Shown one piece after another: positions 35,782 to 45,311 of a DNA stretch of 64,000 bases. Source of the stretch: Flavobacterium suaedae. GTDB taxonomy: Bacteria; Bacteroidota; Bacteroidia; Flavobacteriales; Flavobacteriaceae. The notes under the pieces are model-generated. The model made no database searches, was not told the DNA's origin, and was given only the letters and a program-made list of their open reading frames with translations. The position numbers and the translations under genes were made by a program. The stretch is from assembly GCF_014642915.1 (NCBI RefSeq), contig NZ_BMJE01000005.1, positions 1-64,000 of the forward strand. Reading direction: 5' to 3'. How positions within the stretch are numbered: the first letter of the stretch is position 1; every line of letters begins with the position of its first letter.

Positions 35782-36456
35782 TTAAACACTTTTCAACCCT
35801 GCAATATCAGCCAGAATTATTTTTTTACCCGAAATTTCAATTACCCCTTTCTTTTTAAATTCAGAAAGTAATCGTATACAGCTTTCAGTGGCGGTACCGA
35901 TAATTCCTGCCATTTCTTCTCTCGAAAGTTTTATCTTCAGGCTTTTATCTTCATTAGTTCCAAATTTATCATGAAGGTATAGTAATAATTCCGCAAGACG
36001 TTGCTTCACTGATTTCTGAGCCATGTTTACCAAATGGTCATCGGCACTTTTAAGGTCACCGCAAATAGTTCTCATAACATTCATAGAGAACTCGTTATTT
36101 TCATTAAAAAAGCCCATAACCTCAGCTTTAGGTATAAAACACACCTCCATATCTTCAAGGGCTACGGCACCAAGATTAACAGGTTCTTCACTTATTAAAG
36201 AACGTTGTCCTAAAAGCTCCCCTTTAGCAATAAGTTTTACAATTTGCTCATTGCCATTTTCACTTAGTTTAGTCATTTTACATACACCATCTTTAATACA
36301 AAATATACCCTGTATTTTTTCTCCTTCAGAAAAAATAGGCTCTCCTTTCTTAATGGTGTAAGATGATTTGCAGTTAGCAAGCTTCAATAATTCATTTTTA
36401 TTTAAAGCTTTCAGGGAGCTGAATTCTCTTACAATACATTGCTCACATTTGCTCAT
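35782..36456 (-). CDS. Fnr/FixK-type regulator
   Basis: 224 residues. MSKCEQCIVREF with Cys4 and Cys7, then further Cys at LANCKSS and FCIKDGVCKM. The number would allow an Fe-S cluster, but the spacing does not copy E. coli FNR. cNMP-binding fold follows, then an HTH: LSREEMAGIIGTATESCIRLLSEFKKKG with the E-x-x-x-R DNA-contact pair (ESCIR). Divergent from the cbb3 operon, so most likely the low-oxygen activator of that operon and of hemN. Confidence 0.93.
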   Translation of the reverse strand: MSKCEQCIVREFSSLKALNKNELLKLANCKSSYTIKKGEPIFSEGEKIQGIFCIKDGVCKMTKLSENGNEQIVKLIAKGELLGQRSLISEEPVNLGAVALEDMEVCFIPKAEVMGFFNENNEFSMNVMRTICGDLKSADDHLVNMAQKSVKQRLAELLLYLHDKFGTNEDKSLKIKLSREEMAGIIGTATESCIRLLSEFKKKGVIEISGKKIILADIAGLKSV

Positions 36457-36481
36457 AACTATATACTTGTAAGTGTTTGTG

Positions 36482-36489
36482 CAAAGTTA
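36482..36489 (-). promoter_or_regulatory. -7 promoter element of the fnr-type gene
   Basis: Minus-strand TAACTTTG fits TAnnTTTG; start point would be near 36477, with the palindrome at 36507-36520 centred at about -36.5, suitable for autorepression. Confidence 0.55.
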
Positions 36490-36506
36490 CCTAATATTTA
36501 GTATAC

Positions 36507-36520
36507 ATGACAATTATCAT
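36507..36520. promoter_or_regulatory. Fnr-like operator between fnr-type gene and ccoI
   Basis: ATGACAATTATCAT: TGA-N6-TCA core with near-perfect symmetry. If the ccoI start point is 36555 (5 bases after the CAATTTTG -7 element at 36543-36550), the centre lies at -41.5, the class II activator position. Confidence 0.65.
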
Positions 36521-36571
36521 ATTTTATTTTTTTAATTTCTTACAATTTTGTATCAGGTAAAGAGCAGAACT

Positions 36572-38992
36572 ATGGATGCAAAAAAATGTTTCCATTGCGG
36601 ATTGGATATTGTCCCGAAAGAAGAAATAATTTTTGATGAAAAGTCCTTTTGTTGTAGCGGTTGTAAAACTGTTTACGAGATATTTAATGCAAATGGGCTA
36701 ACAGATTATTATAATTTTGAAGTAGCTCCCGGAGCTACACCGCAAGACATAAAAGGAAAATATGACTTCCTTGAAAACGAGGCTATAGTAGCAAAGCTAC
36801 TTGATTTTAATGAAGCCGATACGCAAATAATAACCCTACACATACCGCATATTCATTGCAGTTCCTGTATATGGATATTAGAGAACCTAAACAAGTTACA
36901 TAGCGGAGTTAGTAGTTCGCAGGTTAATTTCCCGCAAAAAAAGGTGCGTATAGTTTTTAACCCAGAACAAATAACCCTAAAAAACTTAGTACACATACTA
37001 AGTTCTATAGGTTATGAACCTTATATAAGTCTGGAAAACTATGAGGAGCGGAAAAAAAGTGTAAATCGAGCCCTTACGTATAAGTTAGGTGTAGCGTTCT
37101 TTTGCTTTGGTAATGTAATGTTACTTTCTTTTCCCGAATATTTTGATGTAGATGAGTTTTGGCTGGATGAGTATAAAGGTTTTTTCCGTTGGTTAATATT
37201 TGTCTTATCGCTACCGTCGTTTTTTTATGCTGCAAGTGGTTACTATACCTCGGCGTGGAAAAGCATCCGCTCCGGTATGCTTAATATAGATGTACCCATA
37301 GCCTTAGGGCTTGTAGTGATGTTTATAAGGAGTACTGTTGATATAGTATTCGATTTAGGTTCAGGTTTTTTCGATAGTCTTACAGGATTAGTATTTTTCA
37401 TGCTTTTAGGAAGGTTTTTTCAGCAAAAAACTTATAACTTCCTTTCGTTTGAAAGGGACTTTAAATCATATTTTCCAATAGCCATTACAAAAATTACTAA
37501 AGACCGTAAGGAAGAATCGGTTCCTGTATATGATATTGAAGTAGGGGACAGGCTATTAATACGTAATAATGAGCTAATACCGGTAGATGGTATATTAATG
37601 AGTGATAAAACAGATATAGATTACAGTTTTGTTACAGGAGAGGCTATTCCGGTAAATAAAAAGTCGGGAGATAAAATATACGCCGGAGGCAGGCAGGCAT
37701 CTGGAGTAATAGAAATGGAAGTAGTTAATACTGTTTCACAAAGTTACCTTACCCAACTTTGGAGTAATGACATCTTCACTAAAAAAGATGAACGAAGTTA
37801 TAAAAACCTTACTGATAACATAAGCCGCTATTTTACCCCTGTATTATTAGTAATAGCTTTTACCACACTTATTTATTGGCTGTTTATTAATGTAAATATA
37901 GCCTTCAATGTTTTTACGGCCGTATTAATAGTAGCCTGCCCATGTGCATTGGCACTAAGCGCACCTTTTACTTTGGGTAATGTGCTACGTATTATGGGTA
38001 AAAAGAAACTCTATTTAAAAGATGCTAATGTAATAGAGCAAATGGCTAAAATAGACACGCTGGTTTTTGATAAAACAGGAACTATTACCAGTAATAAAAA
38101 GTCAACCATAAAATATGAAGGTACAACCTTGAGTCAATCAGAAGAACAACTTGTAAGGAATGTAATGCATGGCTCAAATCACCCGCTAAGCAGAAGATTA
38201 TATGAATATTTACAAAAAGGTAAAAATACCGATGCAGAAAACTTTATAGAGGTTACAGGTAAAGGTATAGAAGGAACTGTTGAAGGCAATACTGTAAAAG
38301 TAGGCTCTGCAACTTTTGTAGGGCAGCCAAAAGACGAGTCGCTTAAAACAAATGTACACGTTGCCATAAATGGCGAGTATAAAGGGAAATATGTTTTTGA
38401 TAACCAGTACAGGGAAGGTTTAACCGAACTTTTTAAAGAATTGAGTAAAAACTATGAATTGAAAATTCTATCAGGAGATAACGAAGGGGAACGTCAGGCA
38501 TTACAGGAATTATTACCTGAAGGAACAGAATTAATATTTAACCAAAAACCTGAAGAAAAGTTACAGTTTATAGAAAAATTGCAAAAGCAGGGCAAAGATG
38601 TAATGATGATAGGCGATGGGCTTAATGATGCAGGAGCATTAGCACAAAGTAATGTAGGAATATCAATATCAGAGAATGTAAATGTTTTCTCCCCAGCCTG
38701 CGACGGAATACTCGATGCGGGAGAGTTTAGAAACATAAACTATTTCCTTAACTTTTCTAAAAATGCGGTTAAAACTATAAAAATGAGCTTTGGGCTGTCA
38801 CTACTGTATAATGCGGTAGGACTAACTTTTGCCATTGCAGGAAGCCTCTCACCCTTAACAGCAGCTATTATAATGCCGCTTAGTACAATTACTATAGTAA
38901 GTTTTGTAACAGTTGTTAGTAATTATTATGCGAAAAAGGGTAAGAAAAACACTAAGCATGACAAATATCATATTTTAAGCCAAGCTGCATAA
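36572..38992 (+). CDS. ccoI: Heavy-metal P-type ATPase (CcoI, copper for cbb3 oxidase)
   Basis: 806 residues from ATG MDAKKCFHCGLDI; the upstream in-frame TTG is not used because it leaves the Cys-rich N-terminus out of register with homologues. N-terminal zinc-like motif CFHC ... CCSGC, HMA domain HCSSCIW, TM metal site CPC (VACPCALALSAPF), TGE motif (VTGEAIPV), DKTGT phosphorylation site, HP (SNHPLSRR), MIGDGLNDAGAL. Exports or delivers Cu to the oxidase active site. First gene of ccoI-S-NO-Q-P-G-H. Confidence 0.95.
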   Translation: MDAKKCFHCGLDIVPKEEIIFDEKSFCCSGCKTVYEIFNANGLTDYYNFEVAPGATPQDIKGKYDFLENEAIVAKLLDFNEADTQIITLHIPHIHCSSCIWILENLNKLHSGVSSSQVNFPQKKVRIVFNPEQITLKNLVHILSSIGYEPYISLENYEERKKSVNRALTYKLGVAFFCFGNVMLLSFPEYFDVDEFWLDEYKGFFRWLIFVLSLPSFFYAASGYYTSAWKSIRSGMLNIDVPIALGLVVMFIRSTVDIVFDLGSGFFDSLTGLVFFMLLGRFFQQKTYNFLSFERDFKSYFPIAITKITKDRKEESVPVYDIEVGDRLLIRNNELIPVDGILMSDKTDIDYSFVTGEAIPVNKKSGDKIYAGGRQASGVIEMEVVNTVSQSYLTQLWSNDIFTKKDERSYKNLTDNISRYFTPVLLVIAFTTLIYWLFINVNIAFNVFTAVLIVACPCALALSAPFTLGNVLRIMGKKKLYLKDANVIEQMAKIDTLVFDKTGTITSNKKSTIKYEGTTLSQSEEQLVRNVMHGSNHPLSRRLYEYLQKGKNTDAENFIEVTGKGIEGTVEGNTVKVGSATFVGQPKDESLKTNVHVAINGEYKGKYVFDNQYREGLTELFKELSKNYELKILSGDNEGERQALQELLPEGTELIFNQKPEEKLQFIEKLQKQGKDVMMIGDGLNDAGALAQSNVGISISENVNVFSPACDGILDAGEFRNINYFLNFSKNAVKTIKMSFGLSLLYNAVGLTFAIAGSLSPLTAAIIMPLSTITIVSFVTVVSNYYAKKGKKNTKHDKYHILSQAA

Positions 38993-39022
38993 CTAGCTTT
39001 GTTAACATAAATTTAGTAAGGT

Positions 39023-39202
39023 ATGAGTGTTATATATTTATTAATCTCCATCAGTATTGTAGTGGCTGTTGGTTTTTTCTTCGCCTTTATAAAGGCTGTA
39101 AAAACCGGACAGTATGACGACGACTACACCCCCTCAGTCAGAATGCTTTTTGACGATGAATTAAAGAAAAACCAAAACAAAGAAAACTCAAACAATAATT
39201 GA
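39023..39202 (+). CDS. ccoS: Cbb3 oxidase assembly protein CcoS
   Basis: 59 residues starting MSVIYLLISISIVVAVGFFF. One TM helix, then AFIKAVKTGQYDDDYTPSVRMLFDDE, the invariable CcoS feature. Required for cofactor insertion in cbb3 oxidase. Sits between ccoI and ccoN; its stop at 39200 is two bases before the ccoN ATG. Confidence 0.9.
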   Translation: MSVIYLLISISIVVAVGFFFAFIKAVKTGQYDDDYTPSVRMLFDDELKKNQNKENSNNN

Positions 39203-39204
39203 TT

Positions 39205-41412
39205 ATGGAAGTGCAACAATTTTATTACGACAATAAAATAGTTAAGAAATTCCTTTACGCTACCATAGTATTTGGGGTAGTGGGAATGCTTGTCGGTTTA
39301 TTAGTCGCTACGATGTATTTATTCCCGAACATGACGGACGGGATACCGTGGCTAAGCTATGGAAGGTTAAGACCTTTACATACCAATGCCGTAATTTTTG
39401 CTTTTGTGGGTAATGCAATTTTTGCCGGAGTTTATTACTCGCTGCAAAGACTGCTAAAAGCCCGTATGTTTAGCGATTTTTTAAGTAACGTAAACTTTTG
39501 GGGCTGGCAGCTGGTAATAGTTGCAGCAGCCATATCATTACCATTAGGGTATACAACATCTAAAGAATATGCCGAGCTGGAATGGCCTATAGATATAGCT
39601 ATAACACTTGTTTGGGTTGCCTTTGGTATTAACATGATAGGTACAATATTAAAAAGGAGAGAACGTCACCTTTATGTAGCTATTTGGTTCTATTTAGCAA
39701 CATTTGTAACTGTAGCGGTACTGCACATATTTAACAGCTTAGAATTACCTGTAAGCGCAATGAAAAGTTATTCAGTATACGCAGGAGTTCAGGATGCGTT
39801 AGTACAATGGTGGTACGGGCACAATGCGGTAGCATTTTTCCTTACAACACCTTTCCTTGGGTTAATGTACTATTACCTGCCAAAAGCTGCTAACAGACCT
39901 GTATATTCATATAGATTATCAATTATTCACTTCTGGTCGTTAATATTCATATATATATGGGCTGGTCCTCACCACCTTTTATATTCAGCATTACCGGACT
40001 GGGCGCAAAACCTTGGGGTAGTATTCTCTGTCATGCTTATAGCACCATCATGGGGTGGTATGATTAACGGATTGCTTACACTGAGAGGTGCATGGGATAA
40101 AGTACGTACAGACCCTGTTTTAAAATTCTTTGTAGTAGCAATTACCGGTTATGGTATGGCTACGTTTGAAGGACCAATGCTTTCGCTTAAAAATGTAAAC
40201 TCTATTGCTCACTTTACAGACTGGATTATTGCTCACGTACACGTAGGAGCATTAGCTTGGAATGGTTTCTTAACCTTTGGTATGATATACTGGTTAGTAC
40301 CACGTATGACAAAAACTACGCTATTCTCTACTAAGTTAGCCAACTTCCACTTCTGGATTGGAACACTGGGTATTATATTATATGCATTACCAATGTATGT
40401 AGCAGGATTTACACAAGCAAGTATGTGGAAACAATTTAATCCTGATGGGTCTTTAGTATACGGTAACTTTCTTGAAACAGTTAAGGAAATAATGCCAATG
40501 TACTGGATGCGTGCTATAGGAGGTACATTATTCGTAATAGGTTTACTTGTACTGGTATATAACATTATTATGACTGTAAGACAAGGTCAGCCGGTAGAAG
40601 ATGAACTGGCAGAAGCACCTGCGTTACAGAAAATAAGCAAAAGAAGACTTAAAGGTGAAAAATTCCACCCTTGGTTAGAAAGAAGACCTATACAACTTAC
40701 AATATTGGCTACAATAGCAATATTAATAGGAGGTATAATACAAATTGTGCCTACTATAATGGTAAAATCTAACATAAAAACTATTTCAACGGTAAAACCA
40801 TATACGCCGCTCGAACTGGAAGGTAGAGACCTTTATATAAGAGAAGGCTGTGTAGGGTGTCACTCTCAAATGATTCGACCATTCCGAAGTGAGGTAGAAC
40901 GCTACGGCGAATACTCTAAATCTGGCGAGTATGTTTATGATCACCCATTCCTTTGGGGATCTAAAAGAACAGGACCTGACTTAATGAGAGTAGGAGGTAA
41001 GTACAGTGATAACTGGCATTTTAACCACATGTGGGATCCGCAAAGTACCTCAGCAGGTTCTATAATGCCGGGATACAAATGGCTGTTTGATAATAAGAAA
41101 ATGGACTACTCTGATATTGAGAAGAAAATGGAAGTTATGGTTGAACTGGGAGTTCCTTATACCGAAGAGGATATAGCGAACGCACAGAAATCTATAGCAG
41201 AACAATCCGCAAAAATTGAAGAGAATCTGCATACTGACCCTGACTTTGTAAAAAGTTATGAAGATAGCAGAAAAGCTGCTAAAGCAAGAGGAGAAGAGTT
41301 TGTAGCAATGAAAGACAGAGAAATTGTAGCCCTTATTGCTTACCTGCAACGCCTTGGTACAGATATTAAAATTAAACCTGCAGAAGGTGAAACTGCTGAT
41401 AACACTAAATAA
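39205..41412 (+). CDS. ccoNO: Fused cbb3-type cytochrome c oxidase subunits I and II (CcoNO)
   Basis: 735 residues from ATG MEVQQFYYDN. Residues 1-460: CcoN with about 12 TMs and haem/CuB ligands LHTNAVIF (His), WYGHNAVAFF and HVHVGALAW. From about residue 495 another TM and the CcoO monohaem c domain: GCVGCHSQMIRPF (CXXCH near residue 548), then EVERYGEYSKSGEYVYDHPF and GSKRTGPDLMRVGGKY. Fusion of CcoN with CcoO is normal in Bacteroidota. High-affinity terminal oxidase for low oxygen, inner membrane. Confidence 0.97.
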   Translation: MEVQQFYYDNKIVKKFLYATIVFGVVGMLVGLLVATMYLFPNMTDGIPWLSYGRLRPLHTNAVIFAFVGNAIFAGVYYSLQRLLKARMFSDFLSNVNFWGWQLVIVAAAISLPLGYTTSKEYAELEWPIDIAITLVWVAFGINMIGTILKRRERHLYVAIWFYLATFVTVAVLHIFNSLELPVSAMKSYSVYAGVQDALVQWWYGHNAVAFFLTTPFLGLMYYYLPKAANRPVYSYRLSIIHFWSLIFIYIWAGPHHLLYSALPDWAQNLGVVFSVMLIAPSWGGMINGLLTLRGAWDKVRTDPVLKFFVVAITGYGMATFEGPMLSLKNVNSIAHFTDWIIAHVHVGALAWNGFLTFGMIYWLVPRMTKTTLFSTKLANFHFWIGTLGIILYALPMYVAGFTQASMWKQFNPDGSLVYGNFLETVKEIMPMYWMRAIGGTLFVIGLLVLVYNIIMTVRQGQPVEDELAEAPALQKISKRRLKGEKFHPWLERRPIQLTILATIAILIGGIIQIVPTIMVKSNIKTISTVKPYTPLELEGRDLYIREGCVGCHSQMIRPFRSEVERYGEYSKSGEYVYDHPFLWGSKRTGPDLMRVGGKYSDNWHFNHMWDPQSTSAGSIMPGYKWLFDNKKMDYSDIEKKMEVMVELGVPYTEEDIANAQKSIAEQSAKIEENLHTDPDFVKSYEDSRKAAKARGEEFVAMKDREIVALIAYLQRLGTDIKIKPAEGETADNTK

Positions 41413-41421
41413 AAAGAAGTC

Positions 41422-41622
41422 ATGCTAAAATTTGTAAAACATAATTTGGATACGATTTCGGGAATTGAAGTTTACCCTATCATATCACTACTTATATTTT
41501 TCATCTTCTTTGTAGCGTTATACACGTGGGTATATACCTATAAAAAAGAGAAAATATCAGAAATGAGCAATTTGCCATTTTCTGATGAAATGAATAATGA
41601 TAACGAAATAAATAACCTATAA
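41422..41622 (+). CDS. ccoQ: Cbb3 oxidase subunit CcoQ
   Basis: 66 residues with one TM helix (YPIISLLIFFIFFVALYTWVYTY). The position between ccoNO and ccoP, the single TM and size identify it; primary sequence conservation is low. Cytoplasmic acidic tail. Stabilises the oxidase complex. Confidence 0.85.
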   Translation: MLKFVKHNLDTISGIEVYPIISLLIFFIFFVALYTWVYTYKKEKISEMSNLPFSDEMNNDNEINNL

Positions 41623-41634
41623 AACAACAGGATC

Positions 41635-42618
41635 ATGAAAAAGTTAATTCCGGCATACGTAAGGGTTCCCGTACTTTTTGCCCTAGTAGTTATGGCTTTG
41701 GAATATTTTATAGACTCGGGAGATAAACCAGCCTTCATAAAATATCCAATGGTTTCAGTATTCCTGTTTGTTTTTCTATTCCTGCAAATTGCTATAGAAA
41801 TAGTAATTAGTGCAATAGACAGGGTTACTTACGCAATGCTTACAGATGAACAGAAAGAAAGGCTTGCCGCAGCTGAGACATCATTTAGCATTAAGAACAG
41901 TAAATTATATAAAATGCTTACGCGTTCTAAATCTATAGAGCGTGAAGGTGAAATTATGATGGATCATGATTATGATGGTATTAAAGAACTGGACAATGTT
42001 TTACCACCGTGGTGGGTAGGTCTTTTTTATGCTACTATAATTTTTGGACTGATTTATTTAGTGCGTTTTCATATAATAGGTGATTATGACCAGAAGCAGG
42101 AGTTTGAAATGGAAATGGCAGAAGCTAAAAAAGCAGTAGATGCATACAAATCAACAGCTAAAGACCTTATTGATGCAGAAAGTGTTACACTACTAACAGA
42201 AGGAGCAGATTTAGCGCAAGGTAAAACTATATTTGAAAACACCTGTGCAGCTTGCCACAGAGCAGATGGCGGGGGAAGTATAGGGCCAAACCTTACCGAT
42301 AAGTATTGGATATTAGGCGGAGGAATTAAAAATGTATTCCACACCATTTCAGAAGGTGGTAGAGATGGTAAAGGTATGGTAGCATGGAAAGCGACATTAC
42401 GACCAAACGAAATACAAAGGGTTGCCAGTTATGTACTGTCATTACAGGGAACTAACCCGGCTGATGCAAAAGAACCTGAAGGCGAAATATGGGTAGATGA
42501 AAATGCAGAAGCAACTGATGCTGATGCAGGAGAAACTACAGATGCTGTTGAAGAATCTGAACAGACAGAAGAAACTTCTGATGTAGCAGAAGGTACTCCT
42601 GAAGTAGCAGCAAATTAA
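41635..42618 (+). CDS. ccoP: Cbb3 oxidase cytochrome c subunit CcoP (single haem)
   Basis: 327 residues. TM helices at about 9-27 and 36-54; DHDYDGIKELDNVLPPWWVGLFYATIIFGLIYLV is the FixP_N signature with a third TM. One CXXCH, NTCAACHRADGGGSIGPNLT near residue 203, where proteobacterial CcoP has two. The last about 55 residues are acidic (DADAGETTDAVEESEQTEE). Electron entry subunit, periplasmic face. Confidence 0.95.
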   Translation: MKKLIPAYVRVPVLFALVVMALEYFIDSGDKPAFIKYPMVSVFLFVFLFLQIAIEIVISAIDRVTYAMLTDEQKERLAAAETSFSIKNSKLYKMLTRSKSIEREGEIMMDHDYDGIKELDNVLPPWWVGLFYATIIFGLIYLVRFHIIGDYDQKQEFEMEMAEAKKAVDAYKSTAKDLIDAESVTLLTEGADLAQGKTIFENTCAACHRADGGGSIGPNLTDKYWILGGGIKNVFHTISEGGRDGKGMVAWKATLRPNEIQRVASYVLSLQGTNPADAKEPEGEIWVDENAEATDADAGETTDAVEESEQTEETSDVAEGTPEVAAN

Positions 42619-42638
42619 TTGAAGAAAATTGTATAAAA

Positions 42639-44045
42639 ATGGATGAGAAGTTTCGTGACAGTATCGCAACGATTAATGAAGATGGGAAAAGGTCATGGAT
42701 TTATCCTAAAAAGCCATCAGGAAAGTTATATAAATACAGGAAGTTAGTTAGCTACTTCCTGTTAGCTTTCCTGTTTTTAGCTCCTTTCGTTAAAATTAAT
42801 GGAAATCAGTTTTTAATGTTTAACGTGCTGGAACGCCGTTTCAACATTTTTGGGTTTCCCTTTTGGCCGCAGGATTTCCACCTTTTTGTTATCTCTATGA
42901 TAATAGGGGTGGTGTTTGTAGCACTTTTTACTGTTGCATTTGGTAGAATATTTTGTGGATGGATATGTCCGCAAACAATCTTTATGGAAATGGTATTCAG
43001 AAGAATAGAATACTGGATTGATGGAGACCGTAATGCCCAGATGAAGCTGGATAAAATGAAATGGACAGGAGAGAAAATAAGAAAAAGGGCGCTAAAATGG
43101 AGTATCTTTTTTCTTATTTCCTTTATCATAGCCAATGTTTTTCTAGCTTATTTAATTGGAAGTGATCGTTTAATACAAATGGTTGAAGACGGACCATCAG
43201 AACACTTAGGTAACTTTATAGCACTGATTATATTTACCTGTGTATTCTATTTTATTTATGCCTGGTTCAGGGAGCAGGTTTGTATTATAGCTTGTCCTTA
43301 CGGTAGGCTACAGGGTGTATTACTTGATGACAAATCTATTATTGTAGCCTATGACCACGTAAGGGGAGAAGGGGAAGCAGGGCGAGGACGTATTGTAAAA
43401 AATGAAGACAGGCAAGCAGCCGGAAAAGGTGATTGTATAGATTGTAAACTTTGTGTACAGGTATGTCCTACAGGTATTGATATAAGAAACGGTACTCAGT
43501 TAGAGTGTGTAAACTGTACGGCTTGTATTGATGAGTGTAATACCGTAATGGAAAAGGTGGGCTTACCTAAAGATCTTATCCGTTATGCAAGTGAGGAAGA
43601 AATTACCAAGAAAAATAAGTTTACATTTTCTGCAAGAATGAAAGGGTATACCGCAGTGCTTATAATATTACTGGGGATATTTACAGGAATGTTATTCCTG
43701 AGAAATGATGTAGAGGCTACAGTATTACGGTTACCAGGTCAGCTATATCAGCACAAAGGAGAGAATATAAGTAATGTGTTTACTTATAAAGTTGTAAACA
43801 AAACAAGTAAAGAATTTGACAGTGTTTATTTTAAAATAGCCAAACCAAAAGGGGTAATTAAAATGGTAGGTAACAAGTATTTTAAAGTACCCAAAGAAGG
43901 CTTAGCGGAAGGAACACTGTTTATAGAAATTAATCCTGCCTTTTTGGAAGGAGATAAAACGAAGGTTACTATAGAAGTGTATAATGGTGATGATTTAATT
44001 GAAACGGAAACCACAAACTTTTTAGGACCTCGTACATTTAATTAA
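42639..44045 (+). CDS. ccoG: Cbb3 oxidase assembly protein CcoG (RdxA/FixG)
   Basis: 468 residues, TMs near 35, 85, 155, 190 and 340. CGWICPQTIF, CIIACPYGRLQ, then two ferredoxin clusters: CIDCKLCVQVCPTGI and CVNCTACIDECNTVM. C-terminal FixG Ig-like domain (LFIEINPAFLEGDKTKVTI). Takes part in copper reduction and oxidase maturation. 20 bases after ccoP. Confidence 0.96.
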   Translation: MDEKFRDSIATINEDGKRSWIYPKKPSGKLYKYRKLVSYFLLAFLFLAPFVKINGNQFLMFNVLERRFNIFGFPFWPQDFHLFVISMIIGVVFVALFTVAFGRIFCGWICPQTIFMEMVFRRIEYWIDGDRNAQMKLDKMKWTGEKIRKRALKWSIFFLISFIIANVFLAYLIGSDRLIQMVEDGPSEHLGNFIALIIFTCVFYFIYAWFREQVCIIACPYGRLQGVLLDDKSIIVAYDHVRGEGEAGRGRIVKNEDRQAAGKGDCIDCKLCVQVCPTGIDIRNGTQLECVNCTACIDECNTVMEKVGLPKDLIRYASEEEITKKNKFTFSARMKGYTAVLIILLGIFTGMLFLRNDVEATVLRLPGQLYQHKGENISNVFTYKVVNKTSKEFDSVYFKIAKPKGVIKMVGNKYFKVPKEGLAEGTLFIEINPAFLEGDKTKVTIEVYNGDDLIETETTNFLGPRTFN

Positions 44046-44056
44046 ACTGAAATGTT

Positions 44057-44512
44057 ATGAAAATTAAATTCAACTGGGGAACCGGTATTGCACTGGCTAT
44101 ACTATTTTTTATAGCGTTTATAATGTACTTTGTAATAAAAGTACAGTCTGATCATAGCTATGATAATGAGTTAGTTGTAGAAGATTATTATAAAAAAGAA
44201 AGAACACTTGAAGCTAAACTTAACAGAGAGCAAAATGCTGCTGACTTAACCGACCAAGTGACGATACACCAAAATGCTGAGAGTATAATTATACATTTTC
44301 CTCAAGCATTTGATGCAACAAAAATAACAGGCAAAGTGTCCTTATACAGGCCGTCTAACCAAAGGCTGGATTTTGATATACCTATTTCAATATCCGCTCC
44401 TCAACTGCTCATACCTAAAAGTGATTTGGCAGGCGGCCGTTGGGACATTGCTGTAGAATGGAAATATAACGGTACAGAGTATCGTAATAACAAAATGCTT
44501 ACTTTAAATTAA
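44057..44512 (+). CDS. ccoH: FixH/CcoH family protein
   Basis: 151 residues. TM helix at about 11-30 (GIALAILFFIAFIMYFVIKV), followed by a periplasmic FixH domain, DNELVVEDYYKKERTLEAKLNREQNA ... LAGGRWDIAVEWKYNG. Needed for stability of cbb3 assembly. 11 bases after ccoG. Confidence 0.94.
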   Translation: MKIKFNWGTGIALAILFFIAFIMYFVIKVQSDHSYDNELVVEDYYKKERTLEAKLNREQNAADLTDQVTIHQNAESIIIHFPQAFDATKITGKVSLYRPSNQRLDFDIPISISAPQLLIPKSDLAGGRWDIAVEWKYNGTEYRNNKMLTLN

Positions 44513-44536
44513 AGTAGTTAAATAAAAAAGGTAATA

Positions 44537-45250
44537 ATGCTATATTCTGCACTATTATTAGGTTTACTATCCAGCCTGCACTGCATTGGTATGTGCGGGC
44601 CTATAGCTATTATGCTGCCTGTAGGCAGAGATACTCCTGCGCAGAAGGTATTTCATATTGTATTATATCATTTAGGAAGAATAACAGCCTATTCAAGCCT
44701 GGGGCTTATATTTGGCGTTATTGGTAAAGGGCTTTACCTGGCAGGAATGCAACAGCAGTTATCCATTATAGCAGGTATTATAATGATAGTAATAGCTATG
44801 GTTCCTGAAAAGCAATTTGCAAAGTATAACTTCTCTAAACCCGTATATAAAGTAATATCAAAAGTAAAAAGCAGTCTTGGTAAACAATTTACCAAAACGA
44901 GCAATGCAGCTTTTTATATGACAGGGTTATTTAACGGATTTTTACCTTGCGCATTAGTATATGCAGCATTATTCGGGGCTATTGCCATGCAAAACCCTGT
45001 GGGGGGTATTGCTTATATGGCATTGTACGGAATAGGCACTATACCGATGATGAGTGCAGTAATATATGTATCAGGCTTTATGTCCGGGCAATGGCGAAAT
45101 AAACTGGTAAAAGCTGTCCCCTATGTAGCAGTATTTATAGGTATGCTATTTATAGTAAGGGGGCTTGGGTTGGGAATTCCTTTTATTTCTCCGGCTGACA
45201 CCAGTTTATTTGTACAAAGTAACCCCGATTGCGGAATTATAAATCATTAA
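44537..45250 (+). CDS. TauE/SafE-like (CcoI-associated) membrane protein
   Basis: 237 residues, about six TMs. GLLSSLHCIGMCGPIAIML has the CxxxC pair at the membrane border that is typical of this DsbD/SafE-like family beside ccoGH. FNGFLPCALVYAAL is a repeat of the same half with a Pro-Cys. Probably transports copper-binding thiol or electrons for oxidase assembly. Ends the cco operon. Confidence 0.85.
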   Translation: MLYSALLLGLLSSLHCIGMCGPIAIMLPVGRDTPAQKVFHIVLYHLGRITAYSSLGLIFGVIGKGLYLAGMQQQLSIIAGIIMIVIAMVPEKQFAKYNFSKPVYKVISKVKSSLGKQFTKTSNAAFYMTGLFNGFLPCALVYAALFGAIAMQNPVGGIAYMALYGIGTIPMMSAVIYVSGFMSGQWRNKLVKAVPYVAVFIGMLFIVRGLGLGIPFISPADTSLFVQSNPDCGIINH

Positions 45251-45281
45251 AAAAAGCCTCAAAGTAATTTGAGGCTTTTTT
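45250..45281. terminator. Bidirectional terminator between cco operon and hemN
   Basis: AAAAAAAGCCTCAAA-GTAA-TTTGAGGCTTTTTT. 10-bp stem, T-run on both strands. Confidence 0.93.
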
Positions 45282-45311
45282 CGTTATATAAATTGTTGGG
45301 CTGGTTTTTCA

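Noticed and set aside
36548-36571. TTG start for ccoI
   Set aside because: Lies on the probable -7 promoter element, and the ATG at 36572 gives the expected N-terminus.
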